A model generated the notes under the pieces. That model made no database searches. It was not told where the DNA came from and saw nothing but the letters and a program-made list of their open reading frames with translations. A stretch of DNA of 34,004 bases from an uncultured Prevotella sp. Lineage in GTDB: Bacteria; Bacteroidota; Bacteroidia; Bacteroidales; Bacteroidaceae. The stretch's first letter is position 1. Every line of letters starts with the position of its first letter. Location: assembly GCA_937898715.1 (NCBI GenBank), contig CALEKA010000085.1, positions 1 through 34,004 on the forward strand. Direction: 5' to 3'. This document shows, in pieces, positions 1 through 8,377 of the stretch. Made by a program: the position numbers and the translations under genes.

Positions 1-53
1 GGGCTATGGATTTCATTGGGCTTTCAGCCCGCTTATACTAAATCCGAAACTTA
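1..53 (+). repeat. REP-like palindromic repeat, left copy
   Basis: This stretch contains the short palindrome GGGCTTTCAGCCC (18-30). About 53 bases match, in reverse complement, the sequence at 33905-33957 with roughly ten differences. Such GGGCTNNNAGCCC modules resemble dispersed intergenic REP-type repeats of Bacteroidetes; that family link is inference. The element may continue past the left edge of the window. Confidence 0.7.
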
Positions 54-214
54 AAAAAAAGATCATATCCTATCCACGCCAAAGTCCTCTATAATTAAAT
101 TCAATAATAACATCCAAAAGCCGAAACGATAGCAGACTTTGACAAATACACTTTGCAAACAACATCATAAAAGTCATAGAACGTCGTACAACAATCAAAA
201 AAGTGGTATTTTTC

Positions 215-245
215 TTTCCCTTACAACCACCTTAGAGTAACTTTG
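215..245 (+). promoter_or_regulatory. Bacteroidetes-type promoter for the HAD phosphatase gene
   Basis: The -7 box TAACTTTG lies at 238-245 and matches the Bacteroidetes consensus TAnnTTTG. A weak -33 box TTTC lies at 215-218 with a 19-base spacer. The start codon follows about 50 bases downstream. A loose GTGGT/ACCAC pair (203-207 and 226-230) surrounds the -33 region. Confidence 0.6.
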
Positions 246-295
246 CCCTACAAAACAGATTATCAAAACAGAAATAAAGACAACACACTATTGTG

Positions 296-940
296 ATGCA
301 CCATACAGCAGTTCTTTTTGATTTAGACGGAGTAATTATCGATACAGAATGGCAATATTCCGACTTCTGGAAAAGCATAGGAATGGCAGACTTTCCAAAT
401 ATGCACGATTTTCACGAACGCATAAAGGGACATACACTAAAACAGATTATAGCCACCTATTATTCTGAAAATTCTGGCAGAGCCAAAGAAGTGATTGACG
501 AACTTCACGACTTTGAATCAAAAATGCAGTTCCCCTTCATCGACGGCGTCGTCACTTTCGTTAAAGCCTTACACACAGAAGGTATACCGACAGCTATCGT
601 TACCAGTTCGGATCAAGAAAAAATGATGCGGCTCTACAAGCAGCACCCTAATATAAAGGAGCTATTCGACCATATCTTTACAGCCGAGAACACACAGCGT
701 TCGAAACCAGCGCCCGACTGCTATCTCCATGCGGCACAAGAGTTTGGACTTGAAGCTAAAGACTGCTTTGTCTTCGAAGATTCTATAAGTGGACTACAAG
801 CAGGCAAAAATAGCGGAGCTATCGTTATCGGGCTAACCACGACCAACGCAGCCTCTGCCATTGCTCCTCTGTGCCAATGCATCATTCAAGATTTTAAAGG
901 GTTCTCAGTAGAACAAATGCTCAATATAAAAAGACAATAG
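296..940 (+). CDS. HAD-superfamily phosphatase, beta-phosphoglucomutase-like
   Basis: This is a cytosolic HAD hydrolase of the beta-phosphoglucomutase/phosphatase subfamily, 214 residues, a normal length. Motif I is FDLDG near the N-terminus (nucleophile Asp9, acid Asp11). The cap domain occupies roughly residues 15-85. Motif II is the TSS stretch after the cap, motif III the Lys in RSKPAPD, and motif IV FEDSISGLQAG. A GTG lies three bases before the chosen ATG, but MHHTAVLFDLDG is the normal N-terminus for the family. A consensus promoter lies just upstream. The substrate cannot be told from sequence; sugar phosphates are typical. panB starts 50 bases downstream and may be co-transcribed. 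Confidence 0.85.
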   Translation: MHHTAVLFDLDGVIIDTEWQYSDFWKSIGMADFPNMHDFHERIKGHTLKQIIATYYSENSGRAKEVIDELHDFESKMQFPFIDGVVTFVKALHTEGIPTAIVTSSDQEKMMRLYKQHPNIKELFDHIFTAENTQRSKPAPDCYLHAAQEFGLEAKDCFVFEDSISGLQAGKNSGAIVIGLTTTNAASAIAPLCQCIIQDFKGFSVEQMLNIKRQ

Positions 941-990
941 AGCAGACACCGATTATATAAAAATAGAAACACATTAAATAGAAACAAGAC

Positions 991-1809
991 ATGTCAGGAT
1001 ACTTAGTAGAAGACACAAGAAAAGTTACAACAAGTCGTCTGAAAGAAATGAAGGCAGAAGGCAAGAAGATAGCCATGCTTACCTCATATGATTACACCAC
1101 AGCCAAGATTGTAGACGAAGCAGGAGTAGACGTCATTCTCATAGGCGACAGCGCATCTAATGTCATGGCGGGCAATCTCACCACACTGCCTATCACGCTC
1201 GACCAAATGATTTACCATGCTCAATCGGTTTCACTCGCAGCCAAACGTGCATTCGTGGTATGCGACATGCCGTTTGGATCATACCAAGTAGACGAAAAAG
1301 AAGCCGTAAGAAACGCTATCCGCATTATGAAGGAGACTCGTTGCGATGCAGTAAAGATTGAAGGAGGCATAGAAATCATCGACGCCGTAAAGCGCATCAT
1401 CGATGCAGGCATACCCGTATGCGGACATTTAGGACTGACTCCGCAAAGCATCAACAAGTTTGGCACCTACGCTGTGAGAGCCAAAGAAGAAGCAGAAGCA
1501 CAAAAGTTACTATCCGACGTTAAAGTACTTGCCGAAGCAGGATGCTGTGCCATCGTTGTGGAAAAAATTCCTGCTGCATTAACCAAGCAAGCCGTAGAAA
1601 GTGTAGACATCCCCATCATCGGCATTGGTGGCGGACAAGCTGATGGGCAAGTGCTCGTCATCGACGATATGCTTGGTAAGAACAAAGGTTTCGCTCCTAA
1701 ATTCTTGCGTCGTTATGCCGACCTCCACACCATTATGACAGATGCCATCGGTGCCTACGTATCCGACGTTAAGAGTGGTGATTTCCCTAATGAGAAGGAA
1801 TGCTACTAA
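991..1809 (+). CDS. panB: 3-methyl-2-oxobutanoate hydroxymethyltransferase
   Basis: PanB transfers a hydroxymethyl group from 5,10-methylenetetrahydrofolate to 2-oxoisovalerate, giving ketopantoate, the first committed step of pantothenate and CoA synthesis. The 272-residue length is standard. Metal and substrate ligands are visible as Asp53 (IGDS), Asp92 (CDMPFGSY) and Glu124 (KIEGG). The likely catalytic Glu191 sits in VVEKIP, and GHLGLTPQS is conserved near 145. These correspond to Asp45, Asp84, Glu114 and Glu181 of the E. coli enzyme. It lies 50 bases after the HAD gene and 28 bases before an MFS transporter, which suggests one transcript. No other pan genes are in the window. Confidence 0.96.
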   Translation: MSGYLVEDTRKVTTSRLKEMKAEGKKIAMLTSYDYTTAKIVDEAGVDVILIGDSASNVMAGNLTTLPITLDQMIYHAQSVSLAAKRAFVVCDMPFGSYQVDEKEAVRNAIRIMKETRCDAVKIEGGIEIIDAVKRIIDAGIPVCGHLGLTPQSINKFGTYAVRAKEEAEAQKLLSDVKVLAEAGCCAIVVEKIPAALTKQAVESVDIPIIGIGGGQADGQVLVIDDMLGKNKGFAPKFLRRYADLHTIMTDAIGAYVSDVKSGDFPNEKECY

Positions 1810-1837
1810 CTTCTCTGTAGAGTATTTTCTTTAAACA

Positions 1838-2968
1838 ATGGCAATACAGGTTCACAATCAGTTATCAGGGTCACGATTCATCAACATGTGTGTGGCCAAC
1901 TGGTTTCTGCATATCTACGTCTACTCCACCATACCCCTCATAGCCGACCAACTTAATCAGCTATCGGCGCCGTTGGGCTATGCTGGATTAGCTATAATGG
2001 CTTTTGCCATAGGCATGATTCTGCCTGGCCCATTTGGAGCACACATGATGGAACGCAGATCGAGGAAAGAAGTCTTCCTCAAATCCATGCTTGTGCTTGG
2101 CCCTTTGGTCATATTGCTATTAGTCTATAGCAGTCACATCTACGAGGTTCTCCTCATAGCTATGCTGCAAGGCGGAGCCTATGGAGTAAGCCAGACATCA
2201 CTTGGAACGACTTTGGTCAACGACGTTCTACTCTCAAGACACCGAAACAAAGGCGATCTAATGTATGGCTGGGCTGGAAGAATCGGCATCCCTTTGGGAC
2301 TCTTCTACGGCTACATACTCCATCTCATATTCCCCTTCTCAAGCGCATATTGGTGGACACTTATCCCATGCGCCATGTCATTCCTACTCGTGGCACAGAC
2401 TCAAGTTCCTCTTAAGGCCCCCGTCAAAGTGCCCATCATCACGCTCGACCGCTTTTTCTTGCCTCAATCATGGCCACTGGCCGTTACGATGGTTACAGCG
2501 CCATGGCTCTTAGGTAGGATTACGGGCAGGTGCAACGATGCTACAGCCTTTCTACTCCTTACAATGGGAGTACTGACAGCCTTTATGATTCAGATTCTTG
2601 TACGTAGGCGAATTGGCCAACGCACGCTGATAGCCATGAGTTATCTACTTGTTATCGTGGCCTTACTACTCCTACCGATGCGCTACGAGCTGACTGACAT
2701 ACTCGCATATTTACTCACTGGATGTGGCGTAGGAGCCGTTTCGTCCCGACACTTAATGGATTGGGTCACAACAGCGCAGCATTGTCAGCGCGGAACAGCT
2801 CAAAACACCTACATGATCTTCTGGCGCTTAGCCTTCTCTGTAGGATTTTTGACGAGCGACTTTGGTCTAATCCGCGGCTATAGAGCAGACCTTATACTCT
2901 GCATCCTCTCCATCACACTCTATATCGCATGGGTGGGCAAAAGATGCGAAAAAGTTGATGAAGACTAA
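1838..2968 (+). CDS. Major facilitator superfamily transporter
   Basis: This is an inner-membrane transporter of 376 residues with about ten to twelve hydrophobic segments, slightly short for a 12-helix MFS protein. The loop after helix 2 carries GPFGAHMMERRSRKEVF, which resembles the MFS signature between helices 2 and 3. A basic stretch (VRRRIGQR) lies in the second half. It starts 28 bases after panB and ends just before a strong hairpin terminator, so HAD-panB-MFS is probably one unit. A link to pantothenate export or uptake is only suggested by position. The substrate is unknown. Confidence 0.82.
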   Translation: MAIQVHNQLSGSRFINMCVANWFLHIYVYSTIPLIADQLNQLSAPLGYAGLAIMAFAIGMILPGPFGAHMMERRSRKEVFLKSMLVLGPLVILLLVYSSHIYEVLLIAMLQGGAYGVSQTSLGTTLVNDVLLSRHRNKGDLMYGWAGRIGIPLGLFYGYILHLIFPFSSAYWWTLIPCAMSFLLVAQTQVPLKAPVKVPIITLDRFFLPQSWPLAVTMVTAPWLLGRITGRCNDATAFLLLTMGVLTAFMIQILVRRRIGQRTLIAMSYLLVIVALLLLPMRYELTDILAYLLTGCGVGAVSSRHLMDWVTTAQHCQRGTAQNTYMIFWRLAFSVGFLTSDFGLIRGYRADLILCILSITLYIAWVGKRCEKVDED

Positions 2969-3000
2969 TCACACTCAGCACTGATAAACCTACAAATATG

Positions 3001-3050
3001 TGGGGCAAAGAGCCTCGCTTCAGCAAATTGGAGCGGGACTCTTTGCCCCA
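3001..3050. terminator. Hairpin terminator after the panB-MFS unit
   Basis: A perfect 12-bp inverted repeat (TGGGGCAAAGAG at 3001-3012, complement at 3039-3050) encloses a second small stem, CGCT/AGCG. The sequence after it (CTTTGATTT) is moderately T-rich. It lies 32 bases past the MFS stop codon. Confidence 0.75.
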
Positions 3051-3060
3051 CTTTGATTTA

Positions 3061-3310
3061 AGGGTGGTTCTATTAATTCTGATGATGGGATTCGTGTACT
3101 ATTGAAAATGTATTTTTGTAAGCAAAGGAAGGAACATCGCGAGCTATGTGGCTGAGTTTAGTTGCAAATATGGTGCGAGGCGCACACAATCAAGCTTGCT
3201 TGAATTGTTGAGTCGCAGCCCATATTCTCAAGAAAATAGACACATTCAAGAGCATGCTAATCGCACATCTGAATAAAAAACTTTTTCCTCAGAATTAATA
3301 GAAACGCCCT
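3061..3310. mobile_element. MITE-like element, copy 1 (250 bp, no transposase)
   Basis: The left end begins AGGGTGGTTCTATTAATTC (3061-3082 for the full 22-bp end). The right end (3289-3310) is its reverse complement with two mismatches. The symmetry runs outwards into TTTA/TAAA. The interior shares several blocks with the element at 22926-23107 in the same orientation. Copy 1 carries about 67 extra bases (roughly 3172-3238) with two small hairpins, GTGCG-AGG-CGCAC at 3173-3185 and CAAGC-TT-GCTTG at 3191-3202. There is no coding capacity, so mobilisation in trans is inferred. Confidence 0.8.
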
Positions 3311-3449
3311 TAAACTAACTTCTTACACATTACTGCCACCGCAAAACTAAGTAAAGCCTCATGCTAAAAAAGAAACGCTACGTGTTTATCTCTTCGTTCT
3401 ACCGTTCCCAGATCTTCATTCATCTGTTTGCAAACAAAGATTCAGCCGT

Positions 3450-3535
3450 CGTACACCGGGCGGTGGCAGCATTGCCACCGGGCGGTGGCAGCACGTACAC
3501 CGGGCGGTGGCAATGCTGCCACCGAGCGGTGTACG
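3450..3535. repeat. 86-bp GC-rich palindromic repeat, copy 1
   Basis: The 31-bp arms start CGTACACCGGGCGGTGGC and pair with the right arm with two mismatches. A 24-base centre contains another GGCGGTGGCAGC block. Each arm contains the smaller palindrome TGGCAGCATTGCCA or its equivalent. The base composition differs sharply from the AT-rich surroundings. A second copy of identical length lies at 22730-22815. Confidence 0.9.
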
Positions 3536-3793
3536 ATGGGAAGATGGAGATTTGGAGACGGTAAAGTCTTCATTTTCAGATAGAAAAGCTTAGATTTAAG
3601 CAATGAGAGAAAATGCAGGCAGGAATATAGCACTCGAGCAAGCAATTAGCGGTGCACCAAGTTTAGGAACTCTGACACCATACTTAGGCACGAAAATACG
3701 AGGATAAAGAGGTAATAAAAGAATAAGTAGGTAGCATTAATGCGAATTATTGCTCAAAAAATATGCGAAGAGTAAAGAAAAAGGCGAGTTGAC

Positions 3794-3824
3794 TTTGCAC
3801 TTCTCTCGCCTTACACTAACTTTG
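3794..3824 (+). promoter_or_regulatory. purB promoter with inverted repeat around the -33 box
   Basis: The -33 box TTTG (3794-3797) and -7 box TAACTTTG (3817-3824) are separated by 19 bases, an excellent fit to the Bacteroidetes sigma consensus. A perfect 8-bp inverted repeat, AAGGCGAG (3781-3788) and CTCGCCTT (3805-3812), brackets the -33 box and could be an operator. Confidence 0.8.
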
Positions 3825-3867
3825 CAGCGGAATACTAACATTTAATACCCTGTTGGGCCAACACATC

Positions 3868-5214
3868 ATGGATTTGGACATTCTCACAGCAGTTTCCCCT
3901 ATTGACGGACGTTATCGTTCTAAGACAGAGCCTTTAGCTCCTTATTTCTCTGAGTACGCTTTAATGAAGCACCGTGTTCGCGTAGAAATAGAATATTTCA
4001 TTACGCTCTGCGAGCTTCCTCTTCCACAGCTAAAGGAGTTTCCACACGACCTCTTTGAAACGCTCCGAGGATTTTACAAGAATTTCTCAGAAGCTGACGC
4101 TGCCCGTGTGAAAGAAATAGAAAGCATTACCAACCACGATGTAAAAGCCATAGAGTATTTCATCAAGGAGCAATTCGATAAAATTGGCGGACTTGATTCC
4201 TTCAAAGAGTTTATCCACTTTGGCCTCACCTCGCAGGATATCAACAATACGTCATTTCCTCTCATGCAGAAGGAGGCAACAGAGAATGTATACATTCCCC
4301 TGCTGCAAGAGCTAATAGACCAAGTCAATACTTATGCCGAGGAGTGGAAAGACATACCTATGCTCGCTAAGACCCATGGACAGCCCGCTTCCCCTACTCG
4401 CCTGGGCAAAGAAGTAAAAGTGTTTGCTTACCGATTGGAGCGTCAACTGGACTTGCTCAAAGCTTGCCCCATGACAGCAAAGTTTGGCGGAGCTACAGGC
4501 AATTTCAATGCTCACCACGTGGCATACCCTGAGTATGATTGGAAGGCATTTGGAAACAAGTTTGTGAGCGAAAAGCTCGGCTTGCAACGTGAAGAGTATA
4601 CCACACAGATCAGCAACTACGACAATATGGCAGCGCTTTTCGATGCCATGAAGCGCATCAATACCGTCGTAATCGATTTAGATCGCGACTTTTGGCAGTA
4701 CGTTTCGATGGAATACTTCAAACAAAAGATCAAGAAAGGAGAAGTAGGTTCGAGTGCCATGCCTCATAAGGTCAACCCTATTGACTTCGAAAATTCTGAG
4801 GGTAACCTCGGACTTGCTAACGCTATATTGGAGCACTTAAGCCGTAAGCTTCCTATCAGCCGTCTGCAGCGCGACTTAACCGACTCTACTGTAATACGCA
4901 ACATCGGTGTGCCAATGGGACATTCGCTGATTGCCTTCCAAAGCACGCTGAAAGGACTACGCAAGCTGCTTCTGCACGAAGAAAGTATCCGCCGCGACTT
5001 GGACAATTGCTGGGCAGTAGTGGCTGAAGCAATTCAGACCATTCTTCGCCGCGAAGCTTATCCACACCCCTACGAAGCACTGAAGGCACTGACTCGTACA
5101 AACGAAGCCATTACCGAGGAACGCATTCACAACTTCATAGATGGACTGGAAGTGAGCGATGACGTCAAGAAGGAGCTCCGCGCTATCACACCTCACAACT
5201 ATACAGGTATCTAA
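3868..5214 (+). CDS. purB: Adenylosuccinate lyase
   Basis: PurB cleaves SAICAR to AICAR and adenylosuccinate to AMP, each releasing fumarate. It acts twice in purine synthesis as a cytosolic homotetramer. The protein is 448 residues, matching the longer E. coli-type group. The N-terminus LTAVSPIDGRYRSK is characteristic, TSQDINNT lies near residue 130, and the fumarase/aspartase signature SSAMPHKVNPIDFEN is in the catalytic loop. An in-frame TTG lies at 3853, but the ATG at 3868 gives the usual N-terminus (MDLDILTAVSP). A consensus promoter lies 44 bases upstream. The gene is probably monocistronic, with rluB starting 208 bases later. Confidence 0.96.
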   Translation: MDLDILTAVSPIDGRYRSKTEPLAPYFSEYALMKHRVRVEIEYFITLCELPLPQLKEFPHDLFETLRGFYKNFSEADAARVKEIESITNHDVKAIEYFIKEQFDKIGGLDSFKEFIHFGLTSQDINNTSFPLMQKEATENVYIPLLQELIDQVNTYAEEWKDIPMLAKTHGQPASPTRLGKEVKVFAYRLERQLDLLKACPMTAKFGGATGNFNAHHVAYPEYDWKAFGNKFVSEKLGLQREEYTTQISNYDNMAALFDAMKRINTVVIDLDRDFWQYVSMEYFKQKIKKGEVGSSAMPHKVNPIDFENSEGNLGLANAILEHLSRKLPISRLQRDLTDSTVIRNIGVPMGHSLIAFQSTLKGLRKLLLHEESIRRDLDNCWAVVAEAIQTILRREAYPHPYEALKALTRTNEAITEERIHNFIDGLEVSDDVKKELRAITPHNYTGI

Positions 5215-5422
5215 GCCCTCCTACGATAGTCTACTGATTATGAGCTACGGATTATTAATCTGCGAATCAAAGTATTGCAGAAAAGCAAAATAGGAAGAAG
5301 CTCATTCCCGAACCTTACCTCATGTAATAAGGACTATTCAAAAAGAACTCTACACATATAATATATTATGACTACGCGTCCGTGAGGATGCATTATCAAA
5401 TTCACAATCTACTTTTACAACT

Positions 5423-6679
5423 ATGAGTGAAGATTTTTACAAAGATGGCGGCCAAAGCCGTGATGGCTACAAGTCGCACAACGATGGAAACTCCTATGGA
5501 GGCAATCGTTACGGTGATGGGAAAACTGGCCGCAGTCGCTTTACACGCAGTGTAGGCAACTCAAGCAACTATGGCTACAATCGTGGTAACAACTCATACC
5601 GCTCAAGCTACAATAGTAACGAAAGAGGCGGTTATTCTCGCGACTCACAACGCGAAGGAGGCTATCGTCCACGATACAATGGCGGAAATAGCGAAGGTGG
5701 CTATCAAAGCCGAAACAATCGCTTTGGTAAGTCGCGCTACGGTTACAATAATGAAGGAAATGAAGGCGGATATCGTCCACGCTACAATAGCGAAGGTGGT
5801 TACCAAGCCCGTGGCAATCAAGGAGGCGATGGCTACCGTCCGCGCTTCCAGCAGGGAGGCAATGGATCCTATGGTAGTCAGCGCCGTGGCGGTTACGACC
5901 CTCATGCTAAATATTCTCAGAAAAAGCGTTTGGTCTACAAGGAAGAAAACTACGATCCAACTGTACCCGTACGCTTAAACAAGTTCTTGGCTAACGCTGG
6001 CGTATGCTCACGCCGTGATGCCGACAAGTATATCGAAGCAGGCGTGGTGAGCGTAAACGGCGTAGTTGTGACCGAACTTGGAACGAAAGTGCTCCGCACA
6101 GACGAAGTAAAATTCCACGACAACGTGGTAAAGATTGAGAAGAAAGTATATGTCCTTCTCAACAAGCCCAAAGGCTACGTAACAACGAGCGAAGATCCCC
6201 AAAATCGTAAGACAGTGATGGACCTCGTAGCCAAAGCTTGCCCCGAGCGTATCTACCCTGTAGGACGCTTAGACCGCAACACAACGGGGGTATTGCTCCT
6301 TACTAACGATGGAGATTTAGCTTCAAAACTTACCCATCCGAAATTCTTGAAGAAAAAGATTTATCACGTCACTACCGACCAAAACGTTTCAGCTGCAGAC
6401 TTGCGTCAGATTGCCGAAGGCATCACTTTGGAAGATGGCGAGATTAAGGCAGACGCTATAGAATATGCCTCACCCACCGATAAAAAGCAGGTAGGCATTG
6501 AAATCCATAGCGGAAAGAATCGCATCGTGCGACGTATCTTTGAGAGCTTAGGCTATCACGTCGTAAAACTGGATCGTGTATACTTTGCTGGACTTACCAA
6601 GAAGAACGTACGTCGTGGCGATTGGCGCTACCTTACTGAAAAAGAAGTACAGGCACTCCATATGGGTGCTTTTGAATAA
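5423..6679 (+). CDS. rluB: 23S rRNA pseudouridine synthase, RluB-type, with long low-complexity N-terminus
   Basis: The C-terminal half is a RsuA/RluB-family pseudouridine synthase. An S4 RNA-binding domain (about 183-228, VRLNKFLANAGVCSRRDAD) is followed by the catalytic domain with Asp284 in GRLDRNTTG. The first 165 residues are unlike the E. coli enzyme. They are rich in Gly, Arg, Tyr, Asn and Ser with repeated RGGY, GGYRPRYN and SEGGYQ units, resembling eukaryotic RGG-box regions. Similar extensions are known in Bacteroidetes members. They are probably disordered and RNA-binding, which is inference. RluB modifies 23S rRNA near position 2605; the exact target here is assumed by homology. 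The next gene, asnS, is 155 bases on. Confidence 0.9.
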   Translation: MSEDFYKDGGQSRDGYKSHNDGNSYGGNRYGDGKTGRSRFTRSVGNSSNYGYNRGNNSYRSSYNSNERGGYSRDSQREGGYRPRYNGGNSEGGYQSRNNRFGKSRYGYNNEGNEGGYRPRYNSEGGYQARGNQGGDGYRPRFQQGGNGSYGSQRRGGYDPHAKYSQKKRLVYKEENYDPTVPVRLNKFLANAGVCSRRDADKYIEAGVVSVNGVVVTELGTKVLRTDEVKFHDNVVKIEKKVYVLLNKPKGYVTTSEDPQNRKTVMDLVAKACPERIYPVGRLDRNTTGVLLLTNDGDLASKLTHPKFLKKKIYHVTTDQNVSAADLRQIAEGITLEDGEIKADAIEYASPTDKKQVGIEIHSGKNRIVRRIFESLGYHVVKLDRVYFAGLTKKNVRRGDWRYLTEKEVQALHMGAFE

Positions 6680-6834
6680 ATATTGGCTCAACAAGGTTGA
6701 ACGTCGCTTTTAGCAGTTGATTACTTGTATTTGACACAGAAAGATTCCCTATGTCATGTGCTTAAAAATTGCCACGTTTTCTTAAAGAGGAGATATTCAA
6801 TCTTGCGAGCAATAAATTCTGCAACAAATTGACA

Positions 6835-8253
6835 ATGAAAAGAACTAAGATAATCGATGCGCTCCGCCGCACGGACTTTGGATCTGAAATTTGTGTAAAA
6901 GGCTGGGTACGCACTCGCCGTGGCAGCAAATCCGTAAACTTCATCGCACTCAACGATGGTAGTACAATCAAGAACATACAGATTGTAGCCGACGTAGAGA
7001 AGTTTGACCCAGAATTGATTAAGCTGATCACCACAGGCGCTTGCCTGAGCGTAGAAGGCACTTTGGTAGAAAGCCAAGGCGCTGGTCAAAGTGTGGAAAT
7101 TCAGGCTACAAAGATTGAAGTATTGGGCACATGCGGTGCTGACTATCCTATGCAGAAGAAAGGGCAGTCATTTGAATACATGCGTCAGTATGCTCACTTG
7201 CGCTTGCGCACGAACACGTTTGGTGCTGTAATGCGCATTCGCCACAACATGGCAATGGCTATCCATACTTACTTCCACGAGCACGGCTATTTCTATTTCA
7301 ATACTCCGCTTATCACAGCTTCAGACTGCGAGGGAGCAGGACAGATGTTCCAGGTGACCACCAAGAACCTGTACGACCTAAAGAAGGATGAAAACGGCAA
7401 AATTGACTATTCCGACGACTTCTTTGGCAAACAGACTTCATTGACTGTAAGCGGTCAGCTTGAAGGCGAGCTCGGTGCTACAGCATTAGGAGCCATCTAT
7501 ACTTTTGGTCCTACTTTCCGAGCAGAAAACTCCAACACTCCTCGCCACTTGGCAGAGTTCTGGATGATTGAGCCTGAAGTAGCATTTATGGACATGGATG
7601 AATTGATGGAACTGGAAGAAGACTTCATCAAATACTGCATCCGCTGGGCTCTGGACAATTGCAAGGACGACCTGGAGTTCCTCAACAAGATGATCGACAA
7701 GGGCTTGATAGCCCGTTTGGAAGGTGTACTCAATTCCGAATTCGTACATTTGCCCTACACCGAAGGCATCCGCATTCTGCAAGAAGCCATCGCAAAAGGC
7801 AAGAAGTTTGAGTTCCCCTGTGAATGGGGAGACGACCTTGCTTCTGAGCATGAACGCTTCCTCGTAGAGGAACACTTCAAGAAACCTGTTATCATGACCA
7901 ACTATCCGAAAGCCATCAAAGCCTTCTACATGAAGATCGATGAGGAAGAATCTGGATTTGGCGGCAAGAGCGGTCAGACGGTACAAGGCACAGATGTTCT
8001 GTTCCCACAAATTGGTGAAATCATCGGTGGTAGCGTTCGTGAAGAAAGCTATGACAAACTGATGAACGAAATCGAGGAGCGTCACATTCCTATGAAAGAC
8101 ATGACTTGGTATCTTGACACACGCAAGTATGGTTCATGTCCCCACGCTGGATTTGGCCTGGGCTTCGAACGTCTCATCTTGTTCGTTACAGGTATGCAAA
8201 ACATTCGCGACGTAATCCCGTTCCCTCGTACTCCGAAATCAGCAGAATTCTAA
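6835..8253 (+). CDS. asnS: Asparaginyl-tRNA synthetase
   Basis: AsnRS charges tRNA-Asn with asparagine and is a cytosolic class IIb homodimer. The 472-residue length is typical. An N-terminal OB-fold anticodon-binding domain (about 15-105, VKGWVRTRRGSK) precedes the class II catalytic core. Motif 2 is visible as FRAENSNTPRHLAEFWM and motif 3 as GFGLGFERL near the C-terminus. An open frame continues upstream to 6769, but that start would add 22 residues not expected for the family. The ATG at 6835 gives MKRTKIIDALRR. Having AsnRS suggests direct Asn-tRNA charging rather than only transamidation. Confidence 0.96.
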   Translation: MKRTKIIDALRRTDFGSEICVKGWVRTRRGSKSVNFIALNDGSTIKNIQIVADVEKFDPELIKLITTGACLSVEGTLVESQGAGQSVEIQATKIEVLGTCGADYPMQKKGQSFEYMRQYAHLRLRTNTFGAVMRIRHNMAMAIHTYFHEHGYFYFNTPLITASDCEGAGQMFQVTTKNLYDLKKDENGKIDYSDDFFGKQTSLTVSGQLEGELGATALGAIYTFGPTFRAENSNTPRHLAEFWMIEPEVAFMDMDELMELEEDFIKYCIRWALDNCKDDLEFLNKMIDKGLIARLEGVLNSEFVHLPYTEGIRILQEAIAKGKKFEFPCEWGDDLASEHERFLVEEHFKKPVIMTNYPKAIKAFYMKIDEEESGFGGKSGQTVQGTDVLFPQIGEIIGGSVREESYDKLMNEIEERHIPMKDMTWYLDTRKYGSCPHAGFGLGFERLILFVTGMQNIRDVIPFPRTPKSAEF

Positions 8254-8270
8254 TCCTCAATATACTCACC

Positions 8271-8353
8271 AATGTGCAAATATCATATTCAAGACGAATT
8301 TCCCCTCGTAAATACGACAAGGAATATTGCCTTAAATCAGATATTTGCACATT
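8271..8353. repeat. Perfect 14-bp inverted repeat between asnS and pyrF
   Basis: AATGTGCAAATATC (8271-8284) pairs exactly with 8340-8353 across a 55-base interior. The interior holds smaller pairings such as AAGG/CCTT. It starts 18 bases after the asnS stop and ends 24 bases before pyrF. It could be an asnS terminator, a pyrF leader structure or an operator; the sequence does not decide. Confidence 0.6.
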
Positions 8354-8377
8354 TGGCATTTCATACCACATCACATC

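Larger units (their letters stand above)
2969..3867. other. 899-bp intergenic region rich in repeats
   Basis: This gap holds a terminator (3001-3050), a MITE-like element (3061-3310), an 86-bp palindrome (3450-3535), a degenerate match to a 22-bp repeat unit just right of the palindrome (about 3537-3565), and the purB promoter with its inverted repeat (3781-3824). I see no credible coding sequence. The short open frames over the palindrome follow from its base composition. Nothing recognisable lies in 3566-3780. Confidence 0.8.

Noticed and set aside
3450..3535. Palindromes read as a CRISPR array
   Set aside because: Repeat blocks are adjacent without unique spacers of regular length, and there are no cas genes.
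3361..3645. Two short opposing frames over the 86-bp palindrome
   Set aside because: They translate the repeat on either strand and exist because the GC-rich palindrome lacks stop codons.
5571..5978. 135-residue alternate frame over the rluB head
   Set aside because: It is produced by repetitive rluB DNA; the rluB frame continues into S4 and catalytic domains.
7486..8085. 199-residue open frame antisense to asnS
   Set aside because: It lies entirely within the conserved asnS coding sequence and shows no domain.
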